Assembly (NCBI RefSeq): GCF_001426885.1 | Contig: NZ_LMFP01000028.1 | Location: 1,282,174-1,346,173 of the forward strand | Direction of reading: 5' to 3' | DNA length: 64,000 bases | Origin: Pelomonas sp. Root1444 | Lineage (GTDB): Bacteria; Pseudomonadota; Gammaproteobacteria; Burkholderiales; Burkholderiaceae_C | Shown here: piece after piece, positions 45,234 through 54,112 of the stretch | Layout of the letters: every line of letters begins with the position of its first letter | Position numbering within the stretch: position 1 is the stretch's first letter | The notes under the pieces: model-generated | What the model was told of the DNA's origin: nothing | Databases searched by the model: none | Seen by the model: only the letters and a program-made list of their open reading frames with translations | Program-made: the position numbers and the translations under genes

Positions 45234-46661
45234 TCAGGCGGCGCGCGCCGTCGGGGCGGGGACCTGCCCCTCGCCCTCGCCACAGACCGCGCTGCGCGGG
45301 GCGGCTTCGCCGACATGGACCGTGACCTCCAGCCCGCAGCCGGGCGAGCGCGCCTGCATGCGCCATGCATGCGCCGTCGCGATCTCGGCGCAGATGGCCA
45401 GCCCCAGGCCCGCCCCCTCGCCGCTGCCGCCGGGGGCACGCCAGAAGCGCTCGAAGATCCGCCCCAGGTGCTCGGGCTTGACGCCCGGGCCTTCATCGCT
45501 CACCTGGAAGCCGCCGGGCCTCACCGTCAGCGCGACCACGCCGCCGGCAGGGCTGTGCTGGATGGCGTTCTCCAGCAGGTTCTTCAGCAGCGTGAACAGC
45601 GCCCCGCGGTCGGCCATCCACTGGCGCACGTCGTCCTCGATGCGCAGGCCGAGATGGACGCCGTAACGCCCGGCCACGCGGGCCATGAAGTCGAAGGCCT
45701 CCTGCACCGTCGCGCGCGGGTCTATGGGTTCGATGCGGTAGTTCTGCGGCTCGCTGACTTCCGCCAGCATCAGCAATTGCTGCACCTGGCGCGCCATGCG
45801 GTCCACGTCCGCCAGCAGGAAGCGCCGCCGCTCGTCGTCAGGCCCCATCTCCACCTGCACGCGGATGAGCGCCAGCGGCGTCTTGAGCTCGTGCGCGGCG
45901 CTGGCCAGGAATGCCTGCTGGACCTGGAAGCCGTGCTGCAGGCGGTCCAGCGCCGCGTTGAAGGCCTGCACCATGGGGCGGATCTCGATCGGCTGCACGG
46001 CCTCGTCCAGCCGCTCGTCCAGCGTCCTCGGCGTGATGCGCCGCGCGGCCGCCGAGGCGGCGCTCAACGGCGCCAGCGCACGCCGCAGCGTGACGTGGAT
46101 GGTGATCAGGAAGACCAGCAGGAAGACGGCGCAGGTCGCCAGGATGCCCTGGCGCAGCGCGGGCAGGCCGACCGAATTGCGCATGCGCAGCACGAGGCGG
46201 TCGCTGGCCGCGAACTGGGCGTACCAGCGCCGTCCCGAGTGCTCCAGCGGGACGGTGGCGGCGTGCATGGCGACGCCGTCGCGGGTCACCACGAAGTGGC
46301 GCCGGTCCGGGTCGAAGCGTTCGCCGCCCGGCGCCAAAGGTTGCGGCTGCGGCCGGGGATCCGGCGCGAAGCCGACGCGTCCCTCCTCGTCGACGATGCG
46401 CAGCATGACCTCCTGGCTCAGGCTGTCGAAGAGCCAGGGGCCGATCTGGTCGTCCAGGCCGACGGGGCGGCCCTGGGCGTCGAACCGCACCTTGTGGGCG
46501 ATGGCCTCGGCATAGCTCTGGACGCCGCTGCGCAGCATGTACTGGTTGAACGGCTCCGCCAACACCAGCACGCCCAGTGCCACGAGGCCGGCGCTCAGCG
46601 CCACGCCGGCGATGAACACCCAGAGCAAGCGCCGGCGCAGGCTAGTTGTCCCGAAGCGCAT
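45234..46661 (-). CDS. Two-component sensor histidine kinase (QseC/PmrB-like)
   Basis: A 475-residue kinase with two membrane segments (about 12-35 and 173-192) enclosing a periplasmic sensor of about 135 residues, a short HAMP-like region, and the kinase core. The phosphoacceptor is His257 in AAHELKTPLALIRVQ, the N-box is LLKNLLENAIQHSP, the G1 box is VSDEGPGVKPEHLGRIFERF and the G2 box is GAGLGLAICAEI. Its start overlaps the response-regulator gene end by 20 bases. It is the third gene of a mipA-regulator-kinase unit and probably senses an envelope condition. The ligand is unknown. Confidence 0.9.
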   Translation of the reverse strand: MRFGTTSLRRRLLWVFIAGVALSAGLVALGVLVLAEPFNQYMLRSGVQSYAEAIAHKVRFDAQGRPVGLDDQIGPWLFDSLSQEVMLRIVDEEGRVGFAPDPRPQPQPLAPGGERFDPDRRHFVVTRDGVAMHAATVPLEHSGRRWYAQFAASDRLVLRMRNSVGLPALRQGILATCAVFLLVFLITIHVTLRRALAPLSAASAAARRITPRTLDERLDEAVQPIEIRPMVQAFNAALDRLQHGFQVQQAFLASAAHELKTPLALIRVQVEMGPDDERRRFLLADVDRMARQVQQLLMLAEVSEPQNYRIEPIDPRATVQEAFDFMARVAGRYGVHLGLRIEDDVRQWMADRGALFTLLKNLLENAIQHSPAGGVVALTVRPGGFQVSDEGPGVKPEHLGRIFERFWRAPGGSGEGAGLGLAICAEIATAHAWRMQARSPGCGLEVTVHVGEAAPRSAVCGEGEGQVPAPTARAA

Positions 46662-47316
46662 AGCCGTGATTCCTGACGTTCGCGATCTGCAGCCGTGAAC
46701 CCACGGCGAGCAGCTTGCGCCGCAGCCGGTGCAGGGCGACATCCAGCGCATTGGGGGTGACCGCCTCGGACAGGCCCCAGGCTGCCGCCTCCAGCGCGCT
46801 GCGACGCAGCGTGCGGCCGGCGTGCTGCATCAGGCTCAGCATGATCTGCAGCTCGGCAGGCGCCAGCGTCACCGACTCCGGGCCACAGGACAACCGCCCC
46901 TCGCCCCGGTGGAGCTGGATGTCTCCCCAGCTCGGCAGGTCGGCCAGCAGCTGTGCCGGCCGGCGCATCAGCGCCCGCGTCCGCGCCACCAGTTCTTCCA
47001 TCGGAAAGGGCTTGGCGAGGTAGTCGTCCGCGCCCGAATCCAGGCCCTCCACACGGTCATGCAGCGCATCGCGGGCGGTGAGCATCAGGCAGGGCGTGGC
47101 CAGGTTGGCAGCGCGCAGCCGCTTCACCAGCGTCAGCCCGTCGCCATCCGGCAGCCCGCGGTCGATGACCAGGGCGCCGTAGGGGATGTCGCGCATCGCG
47201 CCCCAAGCCGTCTCCATCGAATGGAAGACGTCGGTCGGGATGCCGGCCGCCTGCAGCGCCTGGCGCACCAGTTCGGCCAGGCGGGCATGGTCTTCCACGA
47301 GGGCGATGCGGTTCAT
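46642..47316 (-). CDS. OmpR-family response regulator (QseB/PmrA/TctD-like)
   Basis: A 224-residue regulator. The receiver domain (1-115) has the acidic pair in ALVEDH, the phosphoacceptor Asp52 in LVIDRGLPDGDGL and the conserved Lys in YLAKPFPMEELVAR. The C-terminal winged helix (130-224) ends with the wing LAVGSRLQIANVRNHGYAL. Regulators of this type bind direct repeats with an 11-bp period; such a repeat lies upstream of mipA (48155-48172). Only four bases separate it from mipA, so the three genes are very likely one operon. Confidence 0.93.
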   Translation of the reverse strand: MNRIALVEDHARLAELVRQALQAAGIPTDVFHSMETAWGAMRDIPYGALVIDRGLPDGDGLTLVKRLRAANLATPCLMLTARDALHDRVEGLDSGADDYLAKPFPMEELVARTRALMRRPAQLLADLPSWGDIQLHRGEGRLSCGPESVTLAPAELQIMLSLMQHAGRTLRRSALEAAAWGLSEAVTPNALDVALHRLRRKLLAVGSRLQIANVRNHGYALRDN

Positions 47317-47320
47317 GGGC

Positions 47321-48109
47321 TCAGAAGCGGTAGAGGTAGCCGATGGCGGCGCGGGAGGTGGTCTTGCGGTCGACGAGGGGGCTGAGCGTGATCTCGCCGG
47401 GCAGGCGCGTGCCGCTCACGTCCAGGAAGACAGCATGTCTGGCGGTGAGCGCGTAGTCCACGCGCACGCCGGCTTCCAGCGCCATCGCGGCTTGGCCGGC
47501 ATGGGCGGGCCGGGCCAGCGTCGCCTCATGGGCGCGCACGCCGAAGTAGTAGTCGACGTACTTCCGGTCGAGCCACTGCAGTTGCACGCGCGGCGTGAGG
47601 CTGACGCTGCCCCAGCCGAAGCGGCGCTCCGCCTGGAGCAGCAGCTTCTGCCCTTTGCTGTGGCCGGACAGGTCGGCCACCCATTCCGCGCTCAGCTGCG
47701 CCACCGGGTTGTGCCAGGTGGCGGTGGCCCCGCCCCAGATGCTGGCCTTGCGTTCATCCATGCCGGCAAGCCGCGGGGCATCGTCCGCCTCGAAACCCTC
47801 GTCCTCGTACTTGACGCGCAGGCCGCCGGTCACGCGCTGCGCCTCGCCGAAGCCCGGGTTCAGCAGCTTGATCTCGGCGCCCACACCAGCGAAGCGCAAC
47901 CAGCGGTTCTCGAAATAGAGCAGCGGTATCGCCCGGTTCTTGCGCTCCACGCCCGCGTAGGCGAGCTGGCGGGACGAGGCGCCCAACCCCACGGCCCAGC
48001 GGGACGTCTCGGGCGCGGCGCCGCCCGGCGCGCTCTGCTGCGACCAGGAGGTGGTGGGGATCAATGCAGCCATGAGGGTGGTGCAGGCAAAGGCAACGAG
48101 GTTCTTCAC
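47321..48109 (-). CDS. MipA/OmpV family outer membrane protein
   Basis: A 262-residue protein with a Sec signal peptide (1-23, ending TSWS) and then alternating amphipathic strands ending in the aromatic C-terminus AIGYLYRF, the mark of an outer-membrane beta-barrel. WAVGLGASSRQLAYAGVERK and IPLLYFENRWLRFAGVGAEI match the start of the MipA/OmpV family. MipA was described as a scaffold between a lytic transglycosylase and a penicillin-binding protein, while OmpV-like relatives are regulated porin-like proteins. It is the first gene of an operon with a response regulator and a kinase. Confidence 0.88.
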   Translation of the reverse strand: MKNLVAFACTTLMAALIPTTSWSQQSAPGGAAPETSRWAVGLGASSRQLAYAGVERKNRAIPLLYFENRWLRFAGVGAEIKLLNPGFGEAQRVTGGLRVKYEDEGFEADDAPRLAGMDERKASIWGGATATWHNPVAQLSAEWVADLSGHSKGQKLLLQAERRFGWGSVSLTPRVQLQWLDRKYVDYYFGVRAHEATLARPAHAGQAAMALEAGVRVDYALTARHAVFLDVSGTRLPGEITLSPLVDRKTTSRAAIGYLYRF

Positions 48110-48154
48110 GAAAGCTCCAGAACAGATCGGAGCTGCATCGTCCAGCGGGCGGCA

Positions 48155-48172
48155 TTACCGGCGACTTACCGG
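48155..48172. promoter_or_regulatory. Direct repeat with 11-bp period upstream of mipA
   Basis: TTACCGG occurs at 48155-48161 and again at 48166-48172 (CCGGTAA twice on the minus strand), giving an 11-bp period in the 76-bp gap upstream of mipA. It lies 46-63 bases before the mipA ATG. This is the spacing bound by tandem OmpR/PhoB-type regulators such as the one encoded in this operon. Confidence 0.55.
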
Positions 48173-48185
48173 GCCGCCGGGTGGG

Positions 48186-48530
48186 TCAGCCACCAGCGCG
48201 CTTGACCGCCCAGCCTTCGGGCCGCGCCTGCAGCCAGGCGACGACCTTGTCGAGATGGTCGCCCTGGATCTCGATGACGCCGTCCTTGGCCGTGCCGCCG
48301 CTCCCGCAGGCGGCCTTGAGCTGCTTGGCCAGCGCCGCCAGCGCCGCGTCGTCCAGCGGCAGGCCGTGCACGGCGGTGACGCCCTTGCCCTTGCGGCCGG
48401 CCGTCTCGCGGCGCACGCGCACGATGCCGTCGCCCGCCGGGCGCACCTTGGCCTTGCAGGTGCACTGCGCCTGCGGCTGGCCGCAGCCGGGGCAGACACG
48501 GCCGACGTCGGTGGAATAGACCAGCGTCAT
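48186..48530 (-). CDS. yciH: SUI1/YciH-type translation initiation factor-like protein
   Basis: A 114-residue protein of the eIF1/SUI1 fold. The N-terminal CPGCGQPQAQCTCKAK is a small cysteine knuckle common in bacterial YciH, followed by the RRETAGRKGKGVTAVHGLP segment equivalent to the RNA-binding loop of SUI1, then KQLKAACGSGGTAKDGVIEI and GDHLDKVVAWL. YciH discriminates against poor initiation complexes in vitro. It overlaps the S9 peptidase stop by four bases (ATGA), so it is expressed from that transcript. Confidence 0.92.
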   Translation of the reverse strand: MTLVYSTDVGRVCPGCGQPQAQCTCKAKVRPAGDGIVRVRRETAGRKGKGVTAVHGLPLDDAALAALAKQLKAACGSGGTAKDGVIEIQGDHLDKVVAWLQARPEGWAVKRAGG

Positions 48531-50746
48531 GGCGCGGCCTTCAGGTGCCGGTCGAAGAAGGCGTCCATCGTGCGATAGAGGTGCAGCCGGGCCGCACGGC
48601 CGGCGATGCCGTGGGCCTTGCCGGGGTAGATCTGCAGGTCGAAGGTCTTGCCGGCGGTCTGCAGGGCTTCCACGAGGCGCAGCGTGTGCTCGAACAGCAC
48701 GTTGTCGTCCGCCGTGCCGTGCACGAGCAGCAGCGGCTTGCTCAACAGGCCGGCGCGCGACGGCAGGTTGGCACTCGCATACGTCGCCGCCTTCCCATCC
48801 TGGGGCATGCCGAGATAACGCTCCGTGTAGGCGGTGTCATAAAGCGTCCAATCGGTCACCGGCGCCACCGCGACGGCGGCGGCGAAGGGCGTGTCGGCGT
48901 CCAACACCGCGCGCGCACCCAGGAAGCCACCGTAGCTCCAGCCGAAGAAGCCGATGCGCGCCGCGTCCACGCCCGGCACACGGCCGGGCAGTTGGCGCAC
49001 GGCGGCGAACAGGTCGTCGACCTCGACCTTGCCGAAGGCCTGGTGATGCGCCCGCGTGAGGTCGCGGTCGCGGTGGGCCATGCCGCGCGTGTCCAGCATC
49101 AGCACGCCGTAGCCGCGCTGCTGCCAGTAGGCGATCAGCGGCATGTCGCGGCCCCAGCCCCAGGTCACCGTGGCGGTGCCGGGGCCGCCATAGGCCAGCA
49201 CGATGACGGGGTGCTTGCCCGGGCGACCGTCCTGGGCGGCGAAGAAGAAGGCGTTCAGCGGCGTGCGGCCGTCGGCGGCGGTGAGGTCCAGCGCCAGCGG
49301 CAGGTTGGTGTACTGGCGCAGCTGCGGGTCGGGCGCGTCGCCGGCCAGCGCGATGGCGCCGTCCTGGCCCAGGCTGCGCAGCTCCAGCCGCGACGGCTGG
49401 CCCCAGGCGGCGCGGGTGACGAGCAGGCGGGCGCAGGCGCTGTCGGCCTTGGCGGTGCGCCATTGCCGGTTGGCCGCGCCCGGCAGCATCTGCGCCGCGC
49501 CGCCGGCCAGCGGCGCGCTGTACAGCTCCTGGCTCTTGCCGCGGTCGCCGGCGGCGGTGAAGACCACGTTCTGCGCATTGGCGCAGACCGCCTGGTCCAC
49601 CGCCTCGGGCAACTGCGTCAGCGGCGTGCGCGCGCCGCTGGCGCGGTCGACCAGCACGAGCTGGCGGCGGCCACTGGCCTCGCTGGACCAGAGCAGGCCG
49701 CGCGGCGTCTCGATGAGGTCGTCATGCACCTCCACCCAGGCGGGGTCGGTCTCGACGGTGATGTCGCGCCCGGCGCCCGCCTTGAACTCGGTCAGCGTGA
49801 GGCGTGTCTGGTCGCGCGTGAGCCACTGCAGCCAGGGCGTGCCGTCGGCAAACCAGCCGGCCCGGGCGATGTACTCGGCGCTGGCCGGCAGTGGCAGCGC
49901 GCGCTGCCGGCCGGTCGATGCGTCGATGACGAAGGCGCTGACCTTGGCGTTCGCCGCGCCGGCCGCGGGGTAGCGCTGCTGGGTCATGGCGGTGCGGTCG
50001 GCGTAGATCTGCGCGCGGGTCTTCAAGCCGACGCCGGCCTCGTCCACGCGCAGGGCCAGCAGCGACTTGCCGTCCTTGCTCCACCAGTAGCCGCGCTGGC
50101 GCGACAACTCCTCGGCGGCGATGAATTCGGCCACGCCCCAGCTGAGCGTCTCGCTGCCATCGGCCGTCAACGGGCGCGGCTTGGCACCCGCAGTCAGCGG
50201 CAGCACGAAGAGGTTGCCGCCCTGCACATAGGCCAGGCTCCGGCCGTCGGGCGCGCAGCGCGGCTCCAGCTTGGGCGCGCCGCCCTCCAGCGCCAGCCGG
50301 GTGGCCCGTACGCCGTCCGCCGCCAGGCGCACCAGGTAGAGGTCGCCCGAGAGCGGGAACAGCAGCGCGCTGTCGTCGCTGCCGCACCACTGGTAGCCGG
50401 TGATGCCGCGCTGGTTGATGCGCTGGCGCTCCAGCGCCATCTTCTCGGCTTCGCTGAGCTTCTGCTCGGCGCCGCCCAGCAGGTCGGCCGCGGCGACCAG
50501 CTTGCGCGGCGCGCCGCCGGCCGCGGGCTGGGCCCACAGTTCCAGCACTTCGCTGTCGGCCTGCGACGGTCGCAGAAAGCTCACCCACTGCCCGCCCGGC
50601 GACACCTCCGCCTGGCGCGGCAGGCGGCCGGCGAGCGGAGGGTCGGCGGTGATGCGTTCGAGGCTGAGCGCGGGGGGCTGGGCCAGGGCGGCGCTCGTGG
50701 CGCAGGCGCAGGCCAGCAAGGTCATGAGGATCTTCATCGCCGACAT
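48527..50746 (-). CDS. S9 family prolyl peptidase (dipeptidyl peptidase IV type)
   Basis: A 739-residue exported serine peptidase. A signal peptide spans about residues 1-22 (KILMTLLACACATSAALA); a second ATG three codons in is equally likely as the start. The N-terminal half is a DPP-IV-type beta-propeller with RRQLVLVDRASG-like blades and EEL (AAEELSRQRGYWW), the substrate N-terminus binder. The C-terminal hydrolase has LAYGGPGTATVTWGWG, the nucleophile Ser604 in GFFGWSYGGFLG, Asp in HGTADDNV and His in PGKAHGIAG. It would remove X-Pro dipeptides from peptides in the periplasm. It lies 28 bases after a large regulator gene. Confidence 0.9.
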   Translation of the reverse strand: MSAMKILMTLLACACATSAALAQPPALSLERITADPPLAGRLPRQAEVSPGGQWVSFLRPSQADSEVLELWAQPAAGGAPRKLVAAADLLGGAEQKLSEAEKMALERQRINQRGITGYQWCGSDDSALLFPLSGDLYLVRLAADGVRATRLALEGGAPKLEPRCAPDGRSLAYVQGGNLFVLPLTAGAKPRPLTADGSETLSWGVAEFIAAEELSRQRGYWWSKDGKSLLALRVDEAGVGLKTRAQIYADRTAMTQQRYPAAGAANAKVSAFVIDASTGRQRALPLPASAEYIARAGWFADGTPWLQWLTRDQTRLTLTEFKAGAGRDITVETDPAWVEVHDDLIETPRGLLWSSEASGRRQLVLVDRASGARTPLTQLPEAVDQAVCANAQNVVFTAAGDRGKSQELYSAPLAGGAAQMLPGAANRQWRTAKADSACARLLVTRAAWGQPSRLELRSLGQDGAIALAGDAPDPQLRQYTNLPLALDLTAADGRTPLNAFFFAAQDGRPGKHPVIVLAYGGPGTATVTWGWGRDMPLIAYWQQRGYGVLMLDTRGMAHRDRDLTRAHHQAFGKVEVDDLFAAVRQLPGRVPGVDAARIGFFGWSYGGFLGARAVLDADTPFAAAVAVAPVTDWTLYDTAYTERYLGMPQDGKAATYASANLPSRAGLLSKPLLLVHGTADDNVLFEHTLRLVEALQTAGKTFDLQIYPGKAHGIAGRAARLHLYRTMDAFFDRHLKAAP

Positions 50747-50774
50747 GCTAGCCGCGCGACGCGCGGCCGCCGCG

Positions 50775-53228
50775 TCAGGCGCCGGCCAGTGCCGCGGCCG
50801 CTTCGTCGCTCAGGCCGCGCCCCTCGGCGGCCAGCGCGGCGGCAAGGTCGCGGCCCAGCAGGGCTTGAGCGGCCTCGGTGGCGCAGGTGAGCGCCTGCAG
50901 CTCGCGCGGGTCCAGCGCCGTGTCGTTGGCCGTCCAGAGTCGGCGCACATAGCCGGCCAGCCGGCCGGCGGCCTCGACGCGGCGCTGCTCCGCCAGCAGC
51001 GGCAGGATGCCCAGCCACGCCACCGTCGTGCCGAAGCGTCGGCCGGCGGCCAGTGAACGCGGCACCAGCGCCGCGGCCTCGTCCAGCCGGCCGAGGCCGA
51101 CCAGCGCTTCGACGAGCGCGTTCAGCACCCACGGCAGGCTGCCATTGCGGCCGCTGCCGTCGGGGTCGATGCTTTGCAGCAGCGCCCGCGTGCGCTCGGC
51201 GCCCTCGGCAAACCGGCCCAGCCGCACCAGCGTGAGGCAGATGTTGTTCTCGGCCACCTGCACGCGCTGCTGCAGGCCGAGTTCGCGTGCGGCGAGCTGC
51301 TCGCGCTCCATGCAGGCCAGCAGGGCCTGGGTATCGCCGCGGATGCGCGCCGCGACGGCCAGTGCCCCGTTCAGGCGCAGCTGGGCCTGCGGCGTGTCGT
51401 CGCCGTCGGTGAGCTGGCTGAGCAGCGCACAGGCCTCGTCCAGCTCCGGCACCGGTTCGGTGAAGGCGCGCACCCAATGGGCGGCGGCGATCTGCAGCTC
51501 GGTCGGGTTGCCCAGCGGCCGCCACAGCGCCACGGCCAGGCGGGCTGCGGCCACGGCGCGGGGGTCGACGCGGATGCCCAGCAGATAGGCCGTCATGGAC
51601 CAGAACAGCGCCCGCACCTGAGGCGGCAGGCCGCCGCCGTGCGCCTCGATGGCGGGTTGCAGCGACAGCAGCCAGTCCGTCACTTCATGACGCCAGACGG
51701 TGAAGACCATGACGCGGGCCGCGCGGGCGCCGATCTGCGCGGCCGTGGCCAGGTCGTTGGCGCGCGCCCACAGGAAGGCCTCGCGCACGTTCTCCATGTC
51801 GGCCAGCCAGAGCTGCGCGTCATCGCTCGGGGTGATCAGCGCCAGCACCGCGGCGGCGTGGCGGCGCCGCGCGGAATGGCGCTCGTCGTCGCCGAGCTTG
51901 GCCAGCGCATGGGCACGCATGGTCTCCAGCAGCCGGTAGCGCGGCGGGTCCTCGCCGTTGACGCTCACCAGGGACCGCTCCACCAGCGCGGCCAGCCCGT
52001 CGACGATGTCCCAGCGGCTGACGTGCTCGTCGCCGCTCAGCGTGGCGGCCAGCTCCAGCGTGAAGCCGCCCGCAAACACGCCCAGCGCGCGGAAGAGGCT
52101 CTGCTCGGCAGGCGCCAGCAGGCCGTAGCTCCAGTCCAGCGCGTCCAGCAGGTTGCGGTGTCGCGCCGGCGAATCGCGCCGGCCCCGCGACAGCAGCGCG
52201 AAACGCTCGGCCAGCGCGTCGTGCACCGCCTGCAGGCCCATCAGCGGCACGCGCGCGGCGGCCAGTTCCAGCGCCAGCGGCAGGCCGTCGAGCTGGCGGC
52301 ACAGCGCGGCGAGCAGGGGCAGCGACCTGGCGGACACATCGAAGCGAGCGTCCACGGCGCGGATGCGGGCGACCAGCAGCGCCAGTGCGCCCTCGCCGGC
52401 GTCGCGGCCGTCGACACCGTCGCCCACCGGCAGCGGCTCCAGGCGCAGCAGGCGCTCGCCCGGCACGCCCAGTGGCAGCTGGCTGGTGACGAGCAGCGTC
52501 AGGCGGCTCTCCAGTTCGGCGGCCCAGCGCGCGCAGCCGGCGGCCAGGTGCTCGGCGTTGTCCAGCACCAGCAAGGGCTCGCCGTGCGCGGGCAGCAGCT
52601 CCAGCACCTGGGGCAGCGGGTCGCCCCCGCCCAGCTGGCCGCCGAGGGCGCGGGCGATGGCCTCGGCGACCTGCGCCTCCTGCGTCAGCGTGGCCAGGTC
52701 GACCCAGGCGCCACCGCCTTGCCGGCCCGCCGCGGCGACACGGGCCAGGCTGCTCTTGCCGACGCCGGCCGTGCCGACCAGCGTGACGCAGCCCGTGCCG
52801 GCCAGCGCGGCCTGCAGCCGGGCGAGGTCGGCATCGCGGCCGAACAGCGCCTTCGACGAAGGGGCCACCGGCGCCCGGGCCGGCGCTGCGGCTTCGTCGT
52901 GCAGGGCCGCCGTGAAGCGGTAGCCGCGCCCCGGCACGGTGGCGATGCTGTCCTCGCCGAGCAGGCGGCGCAGGCCGTTGACCTGCACGCGCAGATTGCC
53001 CTCCTCGACGACGAGGCCGGGCCAGACGCGCTCGATCAATTCGCCCTTGGTGCGCAGCTCGCCTGGGCGCTCGGTCAGCGCGAAGAGCAGGTCCAGCGCC
53101 CGCCCGCCCAGCGCGCTGGGCGCGCCATCCACCAGCAGGCGGTGCTCGGCCGGCCGCAGCTCGAAGCGGCCGCCAGCGCCGAACCGCAGCGCGGGGCCGG
53201 TGGGGGATGAGGGGGCGGCGCCGGTCAT
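50775..53228 (-). CDS. Winged-helix regulator with NB-ARC-type NTPase and TPR-like C-terminus
   Basis: An 817-residue regulator. Residues about 15-105 are an OmpR-type winged helix (LGGRALDLLFALTERPGELR, VEEGNLRVQVNGLRRLLGED, TVPGRGYRFTA). Residues 125-400 are an NTPase with Walker A LVGTAGVGKSSLARVAAA and LLVLDNAEHLAAG. The rest is helical, TPR-like, with repeated Ala/Leu/Arg helices to the end. This is the plan of large signal-integrating regulators where the C-terminus binds a ligand or partner. It faces the hemerythrin-like gene across 114 bp and lies upstream of the S9 peptidase and yciH, so either side could be its target. Confidence 0.85.
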   Translation of the reverse strand: MTGAAPSSPTGPALRFGAGGRFELRPAEHRLLVDGAPSALGGRALDLLFALTERPGELRTKGELIERVWPGLVVEEGNLRVQVNGLRRLLGEDSIATVPGRGYRFTAALHDEAAAPARAPVAPSSKALFGRDADLARLQAALAGTGCVTLVGTAGVGKSSLARVAAAGRQGGGAWVDLATLTQEAQVAEAIARALGGQLGGGDPLPQVLELLPAHGEPLLVLDNAEHLAAGCARWAAELESRLTLLVTSQLPLGVPGERLLRLEPLPVGDGVDGRDAGEGALALLVARIRAVDARFDVSARSLPLLAALCRQLDGLPLALELAAARVPLMGLQAVHDALAERFALLSRGRRDSPARHRNLLDALDWSYGLLAPAEQSLFRALGVFAGGFTLELAATLSGDEHVSRWDIVDGLAALVERSLVSVNGEDPPRYRLLETMRAHALAKLGDDERHSARRRHAAAVLALITPSDDAQLWLADMENVREAFLWARANDLATAAQIGARAARVMVFTVWRHEVTDWLLSLQPAIEAHGGGLPPQVRALFWSMTAYLLGIRVDPRAVAAARLAVALWRPLGNPTELQIAAAHWVRAFTEPVPELDEACALLSQLTDGDDTPQAQLRLNGALAVAARIRGDTQALLACMEREQLAARELGLQQRVQVAENNICLTLVRLGRFAEGAERTRALLQSIDPDGSGRNGSLPWVLNALVEALVGLGRLDEAAALVPRSLAAGRRFGTTVAWLGILPLLAEQRRVEAAGRLAGYVRRLWTANDTALDPRELQALTCATEAAQALLGRDLAAALAAEGRGLSDEAAAALAGA

Positions 53229-53274
53229 GGGTGTCTCACGGGCCGGCAGCTTAAGCCCTGGCGGCGTCAGCTTT

Positions 53275-53294
53275 AACAACGTTGAACAACCGTT
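53275..53294. promoter_or_regulatory. Direct repeat with 10-bp period in the regulator/hemerythrin divergent spacer
   Basis: AACAACGTTG (53275-53284) is followed directly by AACAACCGTT (53285-53294), so AACAAC recurs at one helical turn. The region is the shared 5' region of two divergent genes and is less GC-rich than its surroundings. Tandem sites at this period suit winged-helix regulators such as the 817-residue protein encoded to the left. Autoregulation is inference. Confidence 0.5.
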
Positions 53295-53342
53295 CGATGG
53301 CCGCTGCCGCGAGCATTCGCTCACCCCATCAAGGAGCCCGTC

Positions 53343-54032
53343 ATGACCGAACCCGAAGTCTCCGTCCCCGCCGTCATGCGCAACTACCACGAGGTGCTGC
53401 GCAACGACCTCGCCAAGGTGCTGGCACCGCTGGTCGAGGCCGGCGACGTGGCCGGCTTTGCCAGCGCCTGGCAGGGCTATGTCGGCGCCATCGCCGTGCA
53501 TGCCGCCATGGAGGACGGCGTCGACGGTGCCGGCGGCGGCATCACGAACATGCTTGACCTGTACTTCGACGGTGCCGTCAACGCCGCGCTGTTCCGCGCC
53601 GAGCATGTCGACGAGCACCAGCTGCAGGATGCCGTGACTCGGGCCCTCCCCCAGGGCGCCGCCGCGCTGCGCGCCGCCTGGGGCCCATACCGCGCCTGCG
53701 CCGAGGCCCACCTGCTGCACGAGGAGGACGTCATGATGCCCCTCGTCGCCCGCCTGCCCCAGGAAGGCAAGGCCGGCCTGTTCGCCGAGTGGTGCGTGTC
53801 GGCCGGCATGGCCCACGGCGGGTTCGATGCCTTCATCGCCCACGGCGTGGCCTCGCTGGCGGCCTTCGGCAGCACCAAGAACTCGCCCGCCGGCGCCACG
53901 CGCGTCTTCGTGCACTCGCTCAAGACAGTGTGCACGCCGGCCCAGTGGGGGCGGTTGCTGCCCATTGCGCGCAGCGCCGCGGGGCCGCAGATCTGGGCCG
54001 CCGTCGTCGCCGAAGTGCCCAGCCTGGCTTAG
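53343..54032 (+). CDS. Hemerythrin-like (HHE domain) protein
   Basis: A 229-residue all-helical protein with spaced His/Glu residues in the pattern of hemerythrin-like domains: MRNYHEVLRNDL near the start, IAVHAAMEDG, then HVDEHQLQDAV and CAEAHLLHEEDVMMPLV. These could bind a di-iron centre that carries oxygen, senses oxygen or NO, or scavenges peroxide. The C-terminal 80 residues are less conserved. CAAGGAG lies six to eight bases before the ATG. It precedes a 1-Cys peroxiredoxin by 80 bases on the same strand, suggesting a redox or oxygen-related pair. Confidence 0.75.
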   Translation: MTEPEVSVPAVMRNYHEVLRNDLAKVLAPLVEAGDVAGFASAWQGYVGAIAVHAAMEDGVDGAGGGITNMLDLYFDGAVNAALFRAEHVDEHQLQDAVTRALPQGAAALRAAWGPYRACAEAHLLHEEDVMMPLVARLPQEGKAGLFAEWCVSAGMAHGGFDAFIAHGVASLAAFGSTKNSPAGATRVFVHSLKTVCTPAQWGRLLPIARSAAGPQIWAAVVAEVPSLA

Positions 54033-54042
54033 AAGCTTTTCA

Positions 54043-54071
54043 AGCAAGCACATTCACGCGAGGCGCTTGCT
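54043..54071. promoter_or_regulatory. Inverted repeat upstream of the peroxiredoxin gene
   Basis: AGCAAGC (54043-54049) and GCTTGCT (54065-54071) form a perfect 7-bp dyad with a 15-base spacer, 42 bases before the peroxiredoxin ATG. No consensus promoter is clear beside it. It may be an operator or an mRNA hairpin between the two genes. Confidence 0.3.
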
Positions 54072-54112
54072 ACCTTCCTATCATTCATCCCCCCGCCCCA
54101 AGGAGAGCCACC

